A stretch of 64,000 bases of DNA from an uncultured Lachnospiraceae bacterium (GTDB lineage: Bacteria; Bacillota; Clostridia; Lachnospirales; Lachnospiraceae): positions 1-64,000 of the forward strand of contig CAMVGV010000004.1 in the NCBI GenBank assembly GCA_947167135.1, written 5' to 3'. Both the position numbers and the translations under genes were made by a program. Of the stretch, positions 42,485 to 50,680 are shown piece after piece; position 1 is the first letter of the stretch, and each line of letters begins with the position of its first letter. The notes beneath the pieces are model-generated. The model worked only from the letters and a program-made list of their open reading frames with translations, was not told the origin of the DNA and did not search any database.

Positions 42485-43765
42485 ATGTCAGGCGGAAATT
42501 ACGACAGATCAAAAAAGAATGCCATATTGAACCCTGCGGTAAGCTATGCCTTTGCACTTCAGGTGGAGGCCGCATTTATGCTGCCCTGCCGTTCCGTCAG
42601 GGTCTTTACCAAGGAAAACGAATTCGACTACTATCAGGAGGGGGGACTTAATGACTACGTTCACCTTTTAAGAAAGCCCATTTCAAAGCCCTTTACCTTC
42701 CAGGTGGAGCGCTATGTGGGAGTATCAGGAAGCGCCGACTTTAATATGGGATTCCTGGATCCGCTGACTCTGGGAACGGATCTTATACTTCCCCTTGTTC
42801 TCTATGTAAACAGAAGCCCTGCTCCCGGATGGGCAGACAATATCAGCTTTACCAACTGTGCCAGAGCCTATATCTTTACAGGCTGCACAGTGACCGCAAA
42901 GGAATACGGAGAGCTGAACGCCGAGCAGAGTAAGCTTCTTACCGAGACCACAACGATCGCATACAGAGAGCTCTTTACGATCAACCAGATAAGCCCTGCC
43001 TGGGAAAAGGGCGATTCCTGGTCATTGACTTCAGCGAAGGAATATCTGGGCAGCGGCGGTTCCAAGGGCGATAACCGTTCAAAAAATGACAGTAAGGATA
43101 CCCGTGAGAAAGCGGCCAGCAAGTGGACCCTTCAAAAAGATGATCCATATACGGGCAGCGGAACCTCACATGAGAAAAACCGCAGCGTAAATCTTTCAAA
43201 GAAAGATATGCAGAAAAAGAGTAAGAATGACAGGGCGGCTCTCTGGACTCTTAAAAATGGTGATCCATATACCGGAAGCGGGACGTCCCACAAAACGAAC
43301 TATTCAAAAAATGACAGTAAGGAGACCCGTGAGAAAGCGGCCAGCAAGTGGACCCTTCAAGAAGGTGATCCATATACGGGCAGCGGAACCTCACATTGGA
43401 AAAACCGCAGCAAAAATCTTTCAAAGAAAGATATGCAGAAAGAGAGTAAGAATGACAGGGCGGCTCTCTGGACTCTTAAAAAGGGTGATCCATATACCGG
43501 AAGCGGGACGTCCCACAAAACGAACTATTCAAAAAATGACAGTAAGGAAACCCGTGAGGAAGCGGCCAGCAAGTGGGAATATGTGGATCCCCCTTATACC
43601 GGCGGAGGTACCCCTCATGACGGCAACCGCTCAAAGAATGACAGCAAGGAAGACCGTGAGAAGGCAGCCAGTATCTACCCTCCGAAGAGGCGGGCACTGA
43701 TGGCGGATATACTTGTCGAATCAGACGGGAAAGCGATAAATGCTGAAGATACGCTCACCAATTGA
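42485..43765 (+). CDS. Second tube-like protein with C-terminal tandem repeats
   Basis: 426 residues. Residues 1-175 are a gp19-like tube domain (SYAFALQVEAAFMLPCRSVRVF, FTFQVERYVG, FTGCTVTAKEYGELNAEQSKLLTE), in the Afp5/Pvc5 position that joins tube to baseplate. The remaining 250 residues are a basic, Ser-rich extension of alternating half-repeats, KNDSKETREKAASKWTL and KNDRAALWTL, each ending GDPYTGSGTSH. At DNA level the period is 225 bp. Other Pvc5-like proteins are compact, so the extension is unusual. It could occupy the tube lumen, bind the baseplate or hold cargo. GGAGAGAAA precedes the start. Confidence 0.78.
   Translation: MSGGNYDRSKKNAILNPAVSYAFALQVEAAFMLPCRSVRVFTKENEFDYYQEGGLNDYVHLLRKPISKPFTFQVERYVGVSGSADFNMGFLDPLTLGTDLILPLVLYVNRSPAPGWADNISFTNCARAYIFTGCTVTAKEYGELNAEQSKLLTETTTIAYRELFTINQISPAWEKGDSWSLTSAKEYLGSGGSKGDNRSKNDSKDTREKAASKWTLQKDDPYTGSGTSHEKNRSVNLSKKDMQKKSKNDRAALWTLKNGDPYTGSGTSHKTNYSKNDSKETREKAASKWTLQEGDPYTGSGTSHWKNRSKNLSKKDMQKESKNDRAALWTLKKGDPYTGSGTSHKTNYSKNDSKETREEAASKWEYVDPPYTGGGTPHDGNRSKNDSKEDREKAASIYPPKRRALMADILVESDGKAINAEDTLTN
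43081..43695 (+). repeat. 225-bp tandem repeat in the tube-like gene
   Basis: AAAAAATGACAGTAAGGA recurs at 43081, 43306 and 43531, exactly 225 bp apart, with most of the intervening sequence conserved. Each unit encodes two related halves of 37-38 residues. The similarity at DNA level implies recent expansion and possible copy-number variation. Confidence 0.88.
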
Positions 43766-46253
43766 ACTGAAGGCCAGAAGAAGCTTCGTACATGACAATG
43801 AAAGCTTCTATGACAGGATAAGTGCGAATTATTCCTTTCTGGGACGTGATATCGGACCGGAGGAGCTTCTCCATATTGCAAATACCCCTCCTGAGGTTTA
43901 TCTCGCAGAGGGAGACCTTACCACAGTTGCCGGAAATACCGTTATTAACAGCAGGAATGAGGAAAAGCTGGAGATCATAAACAATGTCCTAAACAGGATC
44001 GCGGTATCGGCGGATGCACATCTCACCTATCAGGACCGGGCCTATATCACGGATGTTCTTTATAAGATGGGTATAAGGGACGACCGCAGGTTTATGAACG
44101 AGGTAAGGCGCTATGTGGATGAGAGCCGGGAGGAGGACAGGCTCATCAATATGTATCTCCTTGGAGATATCTTTGATGAGGGGGATCAGATAAAGAACAG
44201 CTTCCTTAGCCTCGTAAACAGGGTTAACAGGCAGGAGGAGAGAAATAATGAGCTCTTCCTTTCCCGCAGCATAATGAACCGGCTGGAAACGGGTGCCGTT
44301 TATCAGATAGTATCGAATTTCAACAGGAGCATAACGGAAAACAGCCTTAATATGTCGGAGTTTGCCGTTACAGGACAGACCGAATCCGCAAAGAGGATAC
44401 TGACTGACAGGATAAGGGAGAGGGTATTAAGGAATAATCCGGAATTAATCTATCTTGAAAATGAAAGTGAAGATTCCGGGCAGCTAAGCAGGGATAACCG
44501 TCCGGATGGAAATATTAATGAGGTCTTTCTTTCCGACAGCATAATAAACCGGTTGGAAAAGGGTACCGTTAATCAGACAGAATCGAATTTCAACAGGAAC
44601 ATCACAGAAAACAGCCTTAATATTTCAGAGGTTAACGTTACAGGACAGGCCGGTTTAAGAGACAGGATACTGACCGACAGGACGAGGGAGAGGGAATTAT
44701 TAAACAGTCCGGAGTTAATTTACCTTGAAAATGAAAGTGAAGATTCCGGGCAGCACTCTGAAACAGCTTCCGCAGGAGCTTTGGAGACAAGAAGGGAAAA
44801 TAACGTTGAACGTAATTTTAATTCCTATGAGCGGGAGCTTATAAGCCGGGAAAAAACCGGTATAAACATCACCGAAAGCCTGGGAAGCGCTCTTTTCCTC
44901 GATATTGCGAAGAATATCATAAGTAATACCCTCGAGAAAAGGGCGTACGGAAATAGTGAGTGGTTTGATTTCCGGAGTATACTGTTCCGTTCCTCCGAGA
45001 ATCTTTTTGAAAGGATCTCCAGCTTCTCCCGGGAAATGAACGCGGCAGGGGATATATATAATCAGGAATATCTCACAGAAGGAGCTGACATTATCTACAG
45101 GGAGGGCCCGGAGGAGATAAGTAATGAATACCTGGGAGCCGAATATGAAAGGAATGAAAGCAGACTTTCTGAAAGGAATGAATACAGCACAGAGGTTCAG
45201 GTAAACGAAAATACAGAGAACGGGGATATATACAGGAATGAGGTAAATATTGAGGGTGCTACGGTTATCCATCCCACAGCTCCCGTGGAGACCGCCTGGG
45301 AGATCATAAAAAGATATGAAAACAGCGTAAGCACGACAGAGCAGAACCGATACTTAAGTGAGACCGGGATCTTAAACCAAAGCTCTTCGGAGAAAAGCAT
45401 AAGGACAGGGGATACCTTCAGGAATGAGGTTAATATTGAAGCTGCCGACCTGAGCTTCCCCGTAACCGAAGAAGAGAACATTACAAATATCAGTGAAGAT
45501 AACGGAACAGAAACCTTCGAAAGAGAGCTTATCAGGTTAAATGAGAAAAACTTAAGCAACGTAGAGAAATATAATGAGATGATGACCCTTATTCAGAGCT
45601 TTGAAAGGGAGACCAAGGAGACAGGAGGTCCTGAGCGTACCAGAAGAGAAGCGCTGAAAGCACTGGACGAAGGTGTGGATCTTGCCTCCATCATAAGCGA
45701 AGAGGAAGGCAGTGAGGAGGAAAGAAGGGACAGACTGTTCCGTGAGATAGTGAGGATCTTTCCTGACAGCTCAGGAGAGATATTCAATGTCATAGAGCAA
45801 TATATGGACAATCCCCAGGCTGCAGCCGGGAACCTTAGCCTCGTAAACAGTAATCTTTCCGAGGCGGCAGAGGAAATAAGAAGACTTCAGGAAAGGGAGG
45901 AGCCACAGCCGGAAGAGATCAGGGAGGAAAGAAATGAAAGGAAAGAAGAGCTGATCTTCAGGGAAAACGCCACTCTTGATATAGAGGAGATACAGGAGAA
46001 CATAGAGGAGCTAAGGCGGAATTCAAGGGTAAAAAGGGATCAGGAAACAAGGGATGAGACCACATATCAGAATACGGTAACAACCCGGAATGTCGTTAAT
46101 ACCACGAATACCTCATTCACCGACAGAGAGGTTATGGACATAGAGGAGATGGTGGACAGGGGAGTAAGATCCCGTATGGGAGCCATTTCCGAGCAGGTTT
46201 TGAATAAGCTGGAAAAGCGTTTAAGGAATGAAAAGAGCAGAAGAGGGATCTAA
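43740..46253 (+). CDS. Long helical CIS protein, candidate tape measure
   Basis: 837 residues starting at ATG 43740, 26 bp inside the previous gene. It is highly charged and helical, rich in Asn, Glu and Arg. An internal duplication links residues about 175-245 and about 262-325 (FLSRSIMNRLETGAV and FLSDSIINRLEKGTV; both end PELIYLENESEDSGQ). A second pair of repeats centres on YRNEVNIEGA and FRNEVNIEAA. The C-terminus (EEMVDRGVRSRMGAISEQVLNKLEKRLRNEK) is a compact helical end. Size, helix content and place between tube and baseplate genes suggest a tape-measure or scaffold role. No homologue is named with certainty. Confidence 0.6.
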   Translation: MLKIRSPIELKARRSFVHDNESFYDRISANYSFLGRDIGPEELLHIANTPPEVYLAEGDLTTVAGNTVINSRNEEKLEIINNVLNRIAVSADAHLTYQDRAYITDVLYKMGIRDDRRFMNEVRRYVDESREEDRLINMYLLGDIFDEGDQIKNSFLSLVNRVNRQEERNNELFLSRSIMNRLETGAVYQIVSNFNRSITENSLNMSEFAVTGQTESAKRILTDRIRERVLRNNPELIYLENESEDSGQLSRDNRPDGNINEVFLSDSIINRLEKGTVNQTESNFNRNITENSLNISEVNVTGQAGLRDRILTDRTRERELLNSPELIYLENESEDSGQHSETASAGALETRRENNVERNFNSYERELISREKTGINITESLGSALFLDIAKNIISNTLEKRAYGNSEWFDFRSILFRSSENLFERISSFSREMNAAGDIYNQEYLTEGADIIYREGPEEISNEYLGAEYERNESRLSERNEYSTEVQVNENTENGDIYRNEVNIEGATVIHPTAPVETAWEIIKRYENSVSTTEQNRYLSETGILNQSSSEKSIRTGDTFRNEVNIEAADLSFPVTEEENITNISEDNGTETFERELIRLNEKNLSNVEKYNEMMTLIQSFERETKETGGPERTRREALKALDEGVDLASIISEEEGSEEERRDRLFREIVRIFPDSSGEIFNVIEQYMDNPQAAAGNLSLVNSNLSEAAEEIRRLQEREEPQPEEIREERNERKEELIFRENATLDIEEIQENIEELRRNSRVKRDQETRDETTYQNTVTTRNVVNTTNTSFTDREVMDIEEMVDRGVRSRMGAISEQVLNKLEKRLRNEKSRRGI

Positions 46254-46256
46254 ATA

Positions 46257-47129
46257 ATGGCAGTCGAAAAGGGTGCACAAAACCTGATCAAAAGCACGAT
46301 AGGTGCTGTCACAAAGGCGGTTCTCTGTATCAGGAATGTGAACAAGGTAGGAGATCTCGATCCGGATAAACCTGATAAGGAAGCGATAAATCAGGGTATA
46401 GCTGATGCTGTAGAGATCGAAAGTGATCTTATGAAAAAGGCAGATGAGGCCTTAAAGGGCGGTGTCGTTTCCGATTACAACGACATAAAGGGGGTTGCTG
46501 AGGATAACGGATATATAGCAATTGAGGTGGAGTATAATCCATCATCCTTGAGACTTGACACCACTGCGGGCCGGCAGATGAAGTACAGCGGTGACGGCGG
46601 TAATACCCAGCTGCAGCAGTTTGATGCCCCTCCTTCCACGACACTCAGCTTTGAGCTTCTTTTTGATGACGTGAACAATATGGATGCCTTTATGCTGGGA
46701 GATAACCCCGTTACCAACTTTTCCGCTTCAAATATGATCAATGCGGTTTCAAGTGCGGTAAAGAGTAAATACAGCGTGCAGGATCAGATTGACGGGCTTC
46801 TGGCTCTGTTGACCATAGAGCCTGCGAGACATGTGATCTTTTTCTGGGGAGCCATGTGCTTCAGAGGTCAGGTGACCCAGGTTTCCGCCGCATATACAAT
46901 GTTCAATAAAAAGGGCTATCCCGTAAGGGGAAAGGTATCAATGCAGATAAGGCAGGGTGAAGATCATGAAGCCCTGACTGAAAATGATAAGCTTCCGAAA
47001 TATAATTATAACGAGAAATATTGGATGGATGCCTTTGAGGCTACCTTTAAGAAGAAGAGCCTGGGAGAAAAGATACAGGGAGGGGTAGAAAAGGCTTTTA
47101 ATAACAGTTTCCTGAATCTGAAGCTTTAA
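46257..47129 (+). CDS. CIS tube N-domain baseplate protein (Afp7-like), copy A
   Basis: 290 residues. After an 85-residue lead it has VEYNPSSLRLDTTAG, TTLSFELLFDD and RHVIFFWGAMCFRGQVTQVSAAYTMF, the pattern of the CIS tube N-terminal domain found in Afp7/Pvc7-type proteins that link hub and inner baseplate. No LysM domain is evident at the C-terminus, unlike many relatives. It is paralogous to the next gene, 13 bp downstream. Confidence 0.78.
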   Translation: MAVEKGAQNLIKSTIGAVTKAVLCIRNVNKVGDLDPDKPDKEAINQGIADAVEIESDLMKKADEALKGGVVSDYNDIKGVAEDNGYIAIEVEYNPSSLRLDTTAGRQMKYSGDGGNTQLQQFDAPPSTTLSFELLFDDVNNMDAFMLGDNPVTNFSASNMINAVSSAVKSKYSVQDQIDGLLALLTIEPARHVIFFWGAMCFRGQVTQVSAAYTMFNKKGYPVRGKVSMQIRQGEDHEALTENDKLPKYNYNEKYWMDAFEATFKKKSLGEKIQGGVEKAFNNSFLNLKL

Positions 47130-47142
47130 GGAGGACGTATAG

Positions 47143-48027
47143 ATGGGTGTAAAGGACACACTTTTGTCCGGTCTGAAAACATTAGGGAACGATACCCTGG
47201 GAAACCTGGGCATTGTCGAAAAGGCTGTTATCGAGATAATAGACAAAAGAGAAGATGATTCCAAGCAGCCTCTGCCCGCCGTAAACATACAGGGACAGGG
47301 GGGCAATAACGGTAACGCAGGAAAAAACGGCGAGCAAAACAAACGGCGCTACACAGTACAGTTTAATCCTACCTCGCTTCAACTTACAGGTTATGCGGGA
47401 GGACTTATTCAGAAGCTTGATTATACCGCCGGAAAGAAACCGAAGAAGAATGACGGTCAGGCTCCTCCGGAACAGCCGGGGAAGAATGAGAATAAGGATC
47501 ATCCGAAGAGTGCGGCATATACCGTGGGCAATACCACGATAAGCTTAAATGTCTCTCTTCTTTTTGACAGCTGTGACCCGCAGGATTCCTTTATGAGTGA
47601 CAAGATCAATCTTTCTCCGACCGGTGTGACCACCGGGATCATAAAGGCCGGAATGTCGATGGGGGGAAAAAAGAAGGTGTCGGTTCAGAAGGATGTTGAG
47701 GCATTCATAGCAGCCCTTAGAAACCGTTACACCAGGAAGATCATATTTTACTGGGGAGACTTTGAGTATAAGGGGGTCCTCAGAAATGTGACAGCAACCT
47801 ATGTCATGTTCAATGTTATGGGAGAGCCGGTAAGAGCCCATGTTGATCTGGGAATAATCTGCGTTGATAAGGATCTTTCCAAAAAGTCCCTGAAGGTATG
47901 GCAGGATAAATACAGGGAGATCTTTGGCGCTAAGGACAGAAAATGGTATGATGCCACCTCGGGAGATCTTGGGAGCAGGAGTTATGTCAAGGCAAACAAG
48001 ATATTCGGGAATCTTCTGAATATCTGA
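47143..48027 (+). CDS. CIS tube N-domain baseplate protein (Afp7-like), copy B
   Basis: 294 residues. VQFNPTSLQLTGYAG, TTISLNVSLLFDS and RKIIFYWGDFEYKGVLRNVTATYVMF align with copy A in the same order. It has a Gly/Asn-rich insert (about 48-65) and a Pro/Lys-rich insert (about 98-125). AAGGAGG lies upstream of ATG 47143. Two tandem divergent copies may form a hetero-oligomeric ring where other CIS use one protein. Confidence 0.76.
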   Translation: MGVKDTLLSGLKTLGNDTLGNLGIVEKAVIEIIDKREDDSKQPLPAVNIQGQGGNNGNAGKNGEQNKRRYTVQFNPTSLQLTGYAGGLIQKLDYTAGKKPKKNDGQAPPEQPGKNENKDHPKSAAYTVGNTTISLNVSLLFDSCDPQDSFMSDKINLSPTGVTTGIIKAGMSMGGKKKVSVQKDVEAFIAALRNRYTRKIIFYWGDFEYKGVLRNVTATYVMFNVMGEPVRAHVDLGIICVDKDLSKKSLKVWQDKYREIFGAKDRKWYDATSGDLGSRSYVKANKIFGNLLNI

Positions 48028-48068
48028 CGTATTGATTCCTGATACCGGATAGTAAGTTATGACATTAA

Positions 48069-48097
48069 GTGTCATTCTGAGCGAAGAAAAGAATCTT
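48069..48097. repeat. GTCATTCTGAGCGAAG dispersed repeat inside the CIS operon
   Basis: GTGTCATTCTGAGCGAAGAA continuing to AAGAATCTTTA is the same repeat family as before cbiA and after cbiJ. It lies 16-44 bp before the hub gene, whose ATG has no Shine-Dalgarno sequence. Confidence 0.75.
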
Positions 48098-48112
48098 TAA
48101 TATAATTGTATT

Positions 48113-49270
48113 ATGGCAGAATTCGAATACAGTAAATTAAGCGATGCATATGACGACTTTGAGTTTCCGATCGTAAGGCTTACGGTGGATGGAAAAGAGC
48201 TGTCCAAAGAGGAAAACCTTATGGTCACGGGGATGGACGTGGATCTCACAAGCGGTTATGAAGCTTCGGTCGCCACAGTTACACTTGCCGGATCCTATAA
48301 TGCCGACTCAAAGAGCTTTGATGTGGAAAAAACAAAAAAGTATATGCTCCTTGGATCCTCAATAATAATTGCCACAGGTTACGGAAACGTTTCCCGTGAG
48401 ATCTTCAGGGGTTTTATAGCGAGGGTTCATTTCATAATACCTCCGGCGATCGATGACGAGATACCCTCCGTAGAGATCACGGCTATGGATGCCAAGGGCC
48501 TTATGATGGCGAACCGCCATTCCAAGAGACTAAAGGCTAAATTCTATTCGGACGCGGTTAAGGAGGTTCTTGAGACAAATACCTTTCTTTCTCAGAAGGA
48601 TGACATGGGCAATGATTTCACTGCCTTAAACATTACCGACACCCCGGACAAGCAGGAGGGACAGGGGGAAAGCGGGACAACCGACAGAAGGGTTGAGATG
48701 GTGGAGGAAAGTGACTACGAATTTATTGTAAAGGCCGCAAAGAAATTTAATTTCGAGTTCTTCATAGTGGGAGGCAATCTGTACTTTATAGAGGCAAAGA
48801 AGAACACGGATCCCCTGATAGTTCTTTCCCCGGGTTGTGGAGTGGGATCACTTGACATCGGCTACGATATAAGCGGAATAGTACGGTCCGTTGAGGTCAG
48901 GAATATAAATATGGAGGATGGCAAGTATCTGGGGAATACGAAGAAGACAACTACCAAGATATCTCTCGGAAACAAGGCAAAGCCTCTGGTTGAGAAGCAG
49001 TCCCTGGTGTATATCGATCCTACGGCAAAGAGTAAGGATGATGCGGGACACAGGGCAGAGTATCTGATGGACAGCATAGATTACCGTTTCGGAAGCATAA
49101 GCGCATCCTTTACCGGGCTTCCCGAGGTGGTGCCGGGACGCTTTGTCACTCTTTCCGGATTCGGATCACCCCTTGATAATGATTTTTACCTTAAAAGAGT
49201 CCGGCATATGATAGGGGGTGACTCTTACAGGATAATGATAGAGGGCGTGGCAAATTCGATAAAAGAGTAG
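48113..49270 (+). CDS. gpD/gp27-like hub protein
   Basis: 385 residues. FPIVRLTVDGKELSKEENL, the long β-barrel pattern, VEESDYEFIVKAAKKFNFEFFIVGGNLYF and a C-terminal VVPGRFVTLSGFG..YLKRVRHMIGGDSY are typical of phage late-control D and VgrG N-terminal hubs. The trimeric hub connects the tube to the spike. In Afp/PVC the hub and spike are one protein (Afp8); here the spike is a separate gene 16 bp downstream. No ribosome site precedes ATG 48113; a dispersed repeat occupies that position. Confidence 0.87.
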   Translation: MAEFEYSKLSDAYDDFEFPIVRLTVDGKELSKEENLMVTGMDVDLTSGYEASVATVTLAGSYNADSKSFDVEKTKKYMLLGSSIIIATGYGNVSREIFRGFIARVHFIIPPAIDDEIPSVEITAMDAKGLMMANRHSKRLKAKFYSDAVKEVLETNTFLSQKDDMGNDFTALNITDTPDKQEGQGESGTTDRRVEMVEESDYEFIVKAAKKFNFEFFIVGGNLYFIEAKKNTDPLIVLSPGCGVGSLDIGYDISGIVRSVEVRNINMEDGKYLGNTKKTTTKISLGNKAKPLVEKQSLVYIDPTAKSKDDAGHRAEYLMDSIDYRFGSISASFTGLPEVVPGRFVTLSGFGSPLDNDFYLKRVRHMIGGDSYRIMIEGVANSIKE

Positions 49271-49286
49271 GTACAGTGTAAAGCAT

Positions 49287-50180
49287 ATGGCGATTTTTGA
49301 CATTATAGAGGACGTATCAAAAAAACAGATAGAGAAAACGGATACCGGAGACTCCAGGATAGTCGGGATAATGCTCGGAAAGGTTGTAAAGAACTATGAT
49401 GAGAACATGCCGGGAAGGGTTTCGGTAATCCTTCTTTCCAGGGAAGAGGTCAAGGATGAAAACGGCGACCAGAACGGACAGGGAAATGAGGATGAAGCCA
49501 ATAATTCAAGGCTTCTCTGGCCGAAGGTCGTAATGCCTTCCTCCGGAAGCTCCTGGGGACATTATTTCATTCCCGAGATAGGGGATCTGGTTCTGGTAGC
49601 TTTTGAGCAGGGAAATATCGACAGACCCTATGTGGTGGGCTGTATCCCGAAGAACAATGACCAGATACTGACAAAAAGCAAGGATGAGAAGAATAAGTAT
49701 AAAAAAATAGTCACCAAAAACGGCAGTGCCATTATCTTTGAGGACATAGTTCCGGACGAGAACGAAGGCGGGGGTGAGGATCCCGGAGCCAAGGACAAGA
49801 TCACGGTTGTGACAGCCCTTGAGGCTCATCATATCCTCCTGGACAACGAAAAGAAAGAGATAGAGATCGCCGACAAGGAAAAGAAGAATCTTGTCCGTCT
49901 GTCAACGGATGAACAGAAGGGACATATTGAGATAACTGCTGCAAAGAAGCTTACCATTACAGTTGGGGACAATGTCTCCCTTGTAATGAACGGTGAAACG
50001 GGCGCGGTCACTCTGAAGGCAAAGAAGTTTACCGTACAGACCGATGAGAGCCTGACACTTGAAAGCCAGGGTAAGGCAGAATTCAAGGGAACGAATGTGA
50101 CCGCAGAGGGCAGCTCCATGCTGAAGCTCAGCAGCAACGGAGCGGTGCAGGTTTCCGGAACACCAATTAAACTGGGCTAG
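49287..50180 (+). CDS. gp5-like spike with OB fold and β-helix
   Basis: 297 residues. Residues 25-130 form a gp5/VgrG OB-fold domain (GIMLGKVVKNYDENMPGRVSV, LLWPKVVMPSSGSSWGHYFIPEIGDLVLVAFEQGN). Residues 140-295 are short regular strands (KKLTITVGDNVSLVMNGETGAVTLKAKKFTVQT) that build a trimeric β-helix needle. The DUF4280 protein encoded earlier would cap it. It lies between hub and gp25 genes. Confidence 0.9.
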   Translation: MAIFDIIEDVSKKQIEKTDTGDSRIVGIMLGKVVKNYDENMPGRVSVILLSREEVKDENGDQNGQGNEDEANNSRLLWPKVVMPSSGSSWGHYFIPEIGDLVLVAFEQGNIDRPYVVGCIPKNNDQILTKSKDEKNKYKKIVTKNGSAIIFEDIVPDENEGGGEDPGAKDKITVVTALEAHHILLDNEKKEIEIADKEKKNLVRLSTDEQKGHIEITAAKKLTITVGDNVSLVMNGETGAVTLKAKKFTVQTDESLTLESQGKAEFKGTNVTAEGSSMLKLSSNGAVQVSGTPIKLG

Positions 50181-50197
50181 GCAGGGAATGAGATACT

Positions 50198-50680
50198 ATG
50201 GCTGATACAAAATTTCTGGGTACGGGATGTAAGTTCCCGGTAGAGATCGACCCGGCAACCGGAAGATTTATGACGGTTTCCGGAAACAGGTCGGTAAAGG
50301 AATCGATCTATCTTATACTTATGACGCAGAGAACGGAGAGGCTGGTCAGACCTTCCTTCGGTTCGGACATAATGAATTTTACCTTTATGGACACCGGAAC
50401 AACCATGATGTCCATATTAAGGAGGGATATCGCCCAGACAATAATGGATAATGAGCCAAGGGTCGCAGATATAGATGTTACCACAGAATACCGTGATAAG
50501 CAGGGTGTGATATATATAAATCTTGAATATCTGGTCAGAGATACCAATACCCGGGACAACATGGTATTTCCCTTCTATCTCGACAACGGAACGAAGGAGA
50601 TGGCCGAGAACGAGGAAGGGGATATGATACCTGACGGCTATGAGGGCGAATACAATGACTTGGAGGAGAGCGGATCATAA
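50198..50680 (+). CDS. gp25-like baseplate wedge protein
   Basis: 160 residues. FLGTGCKFPVEIDPATGRF, ESIYLILMTQRTERLVRPSFGSD and a lysozyme-like gp25 fold identify the family (Afp9). Gp25 proteins nucleate sheath assembly on the baseplate. The EPR segment (NEPRVADIDV) is the conserved gp25 motif. The acidic C-terminal 20 residues are extra. The gene abuts the next ATG directly. Confidence 0.93.
   Translation: MADTKFLGTGCKFPVEIDPATGRFMTVSGNRSVKESIYLILMTQRTERLVRPSFGSDIMNFTFMDTGTTMMSILRRDIAQTIMDNEPRVADIDVTTEYRDKQGVIYINLEYLVRDTNTRDNMVFPFYLDNGTKEMAENEEGDMIPDGYEGEYNDLEESGS

Noticed and set aside
43081-43695. CRISPR-like array
   Set aside because: Units are 225 bp, coding and in frame; there are no unique spacers and no cas genes.
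43227-43700. 157-aa ORF (MTGRLSGLLKMVIHIP)
   Set aside because: Alternate-frame reading of the 225-bp coding repeat.
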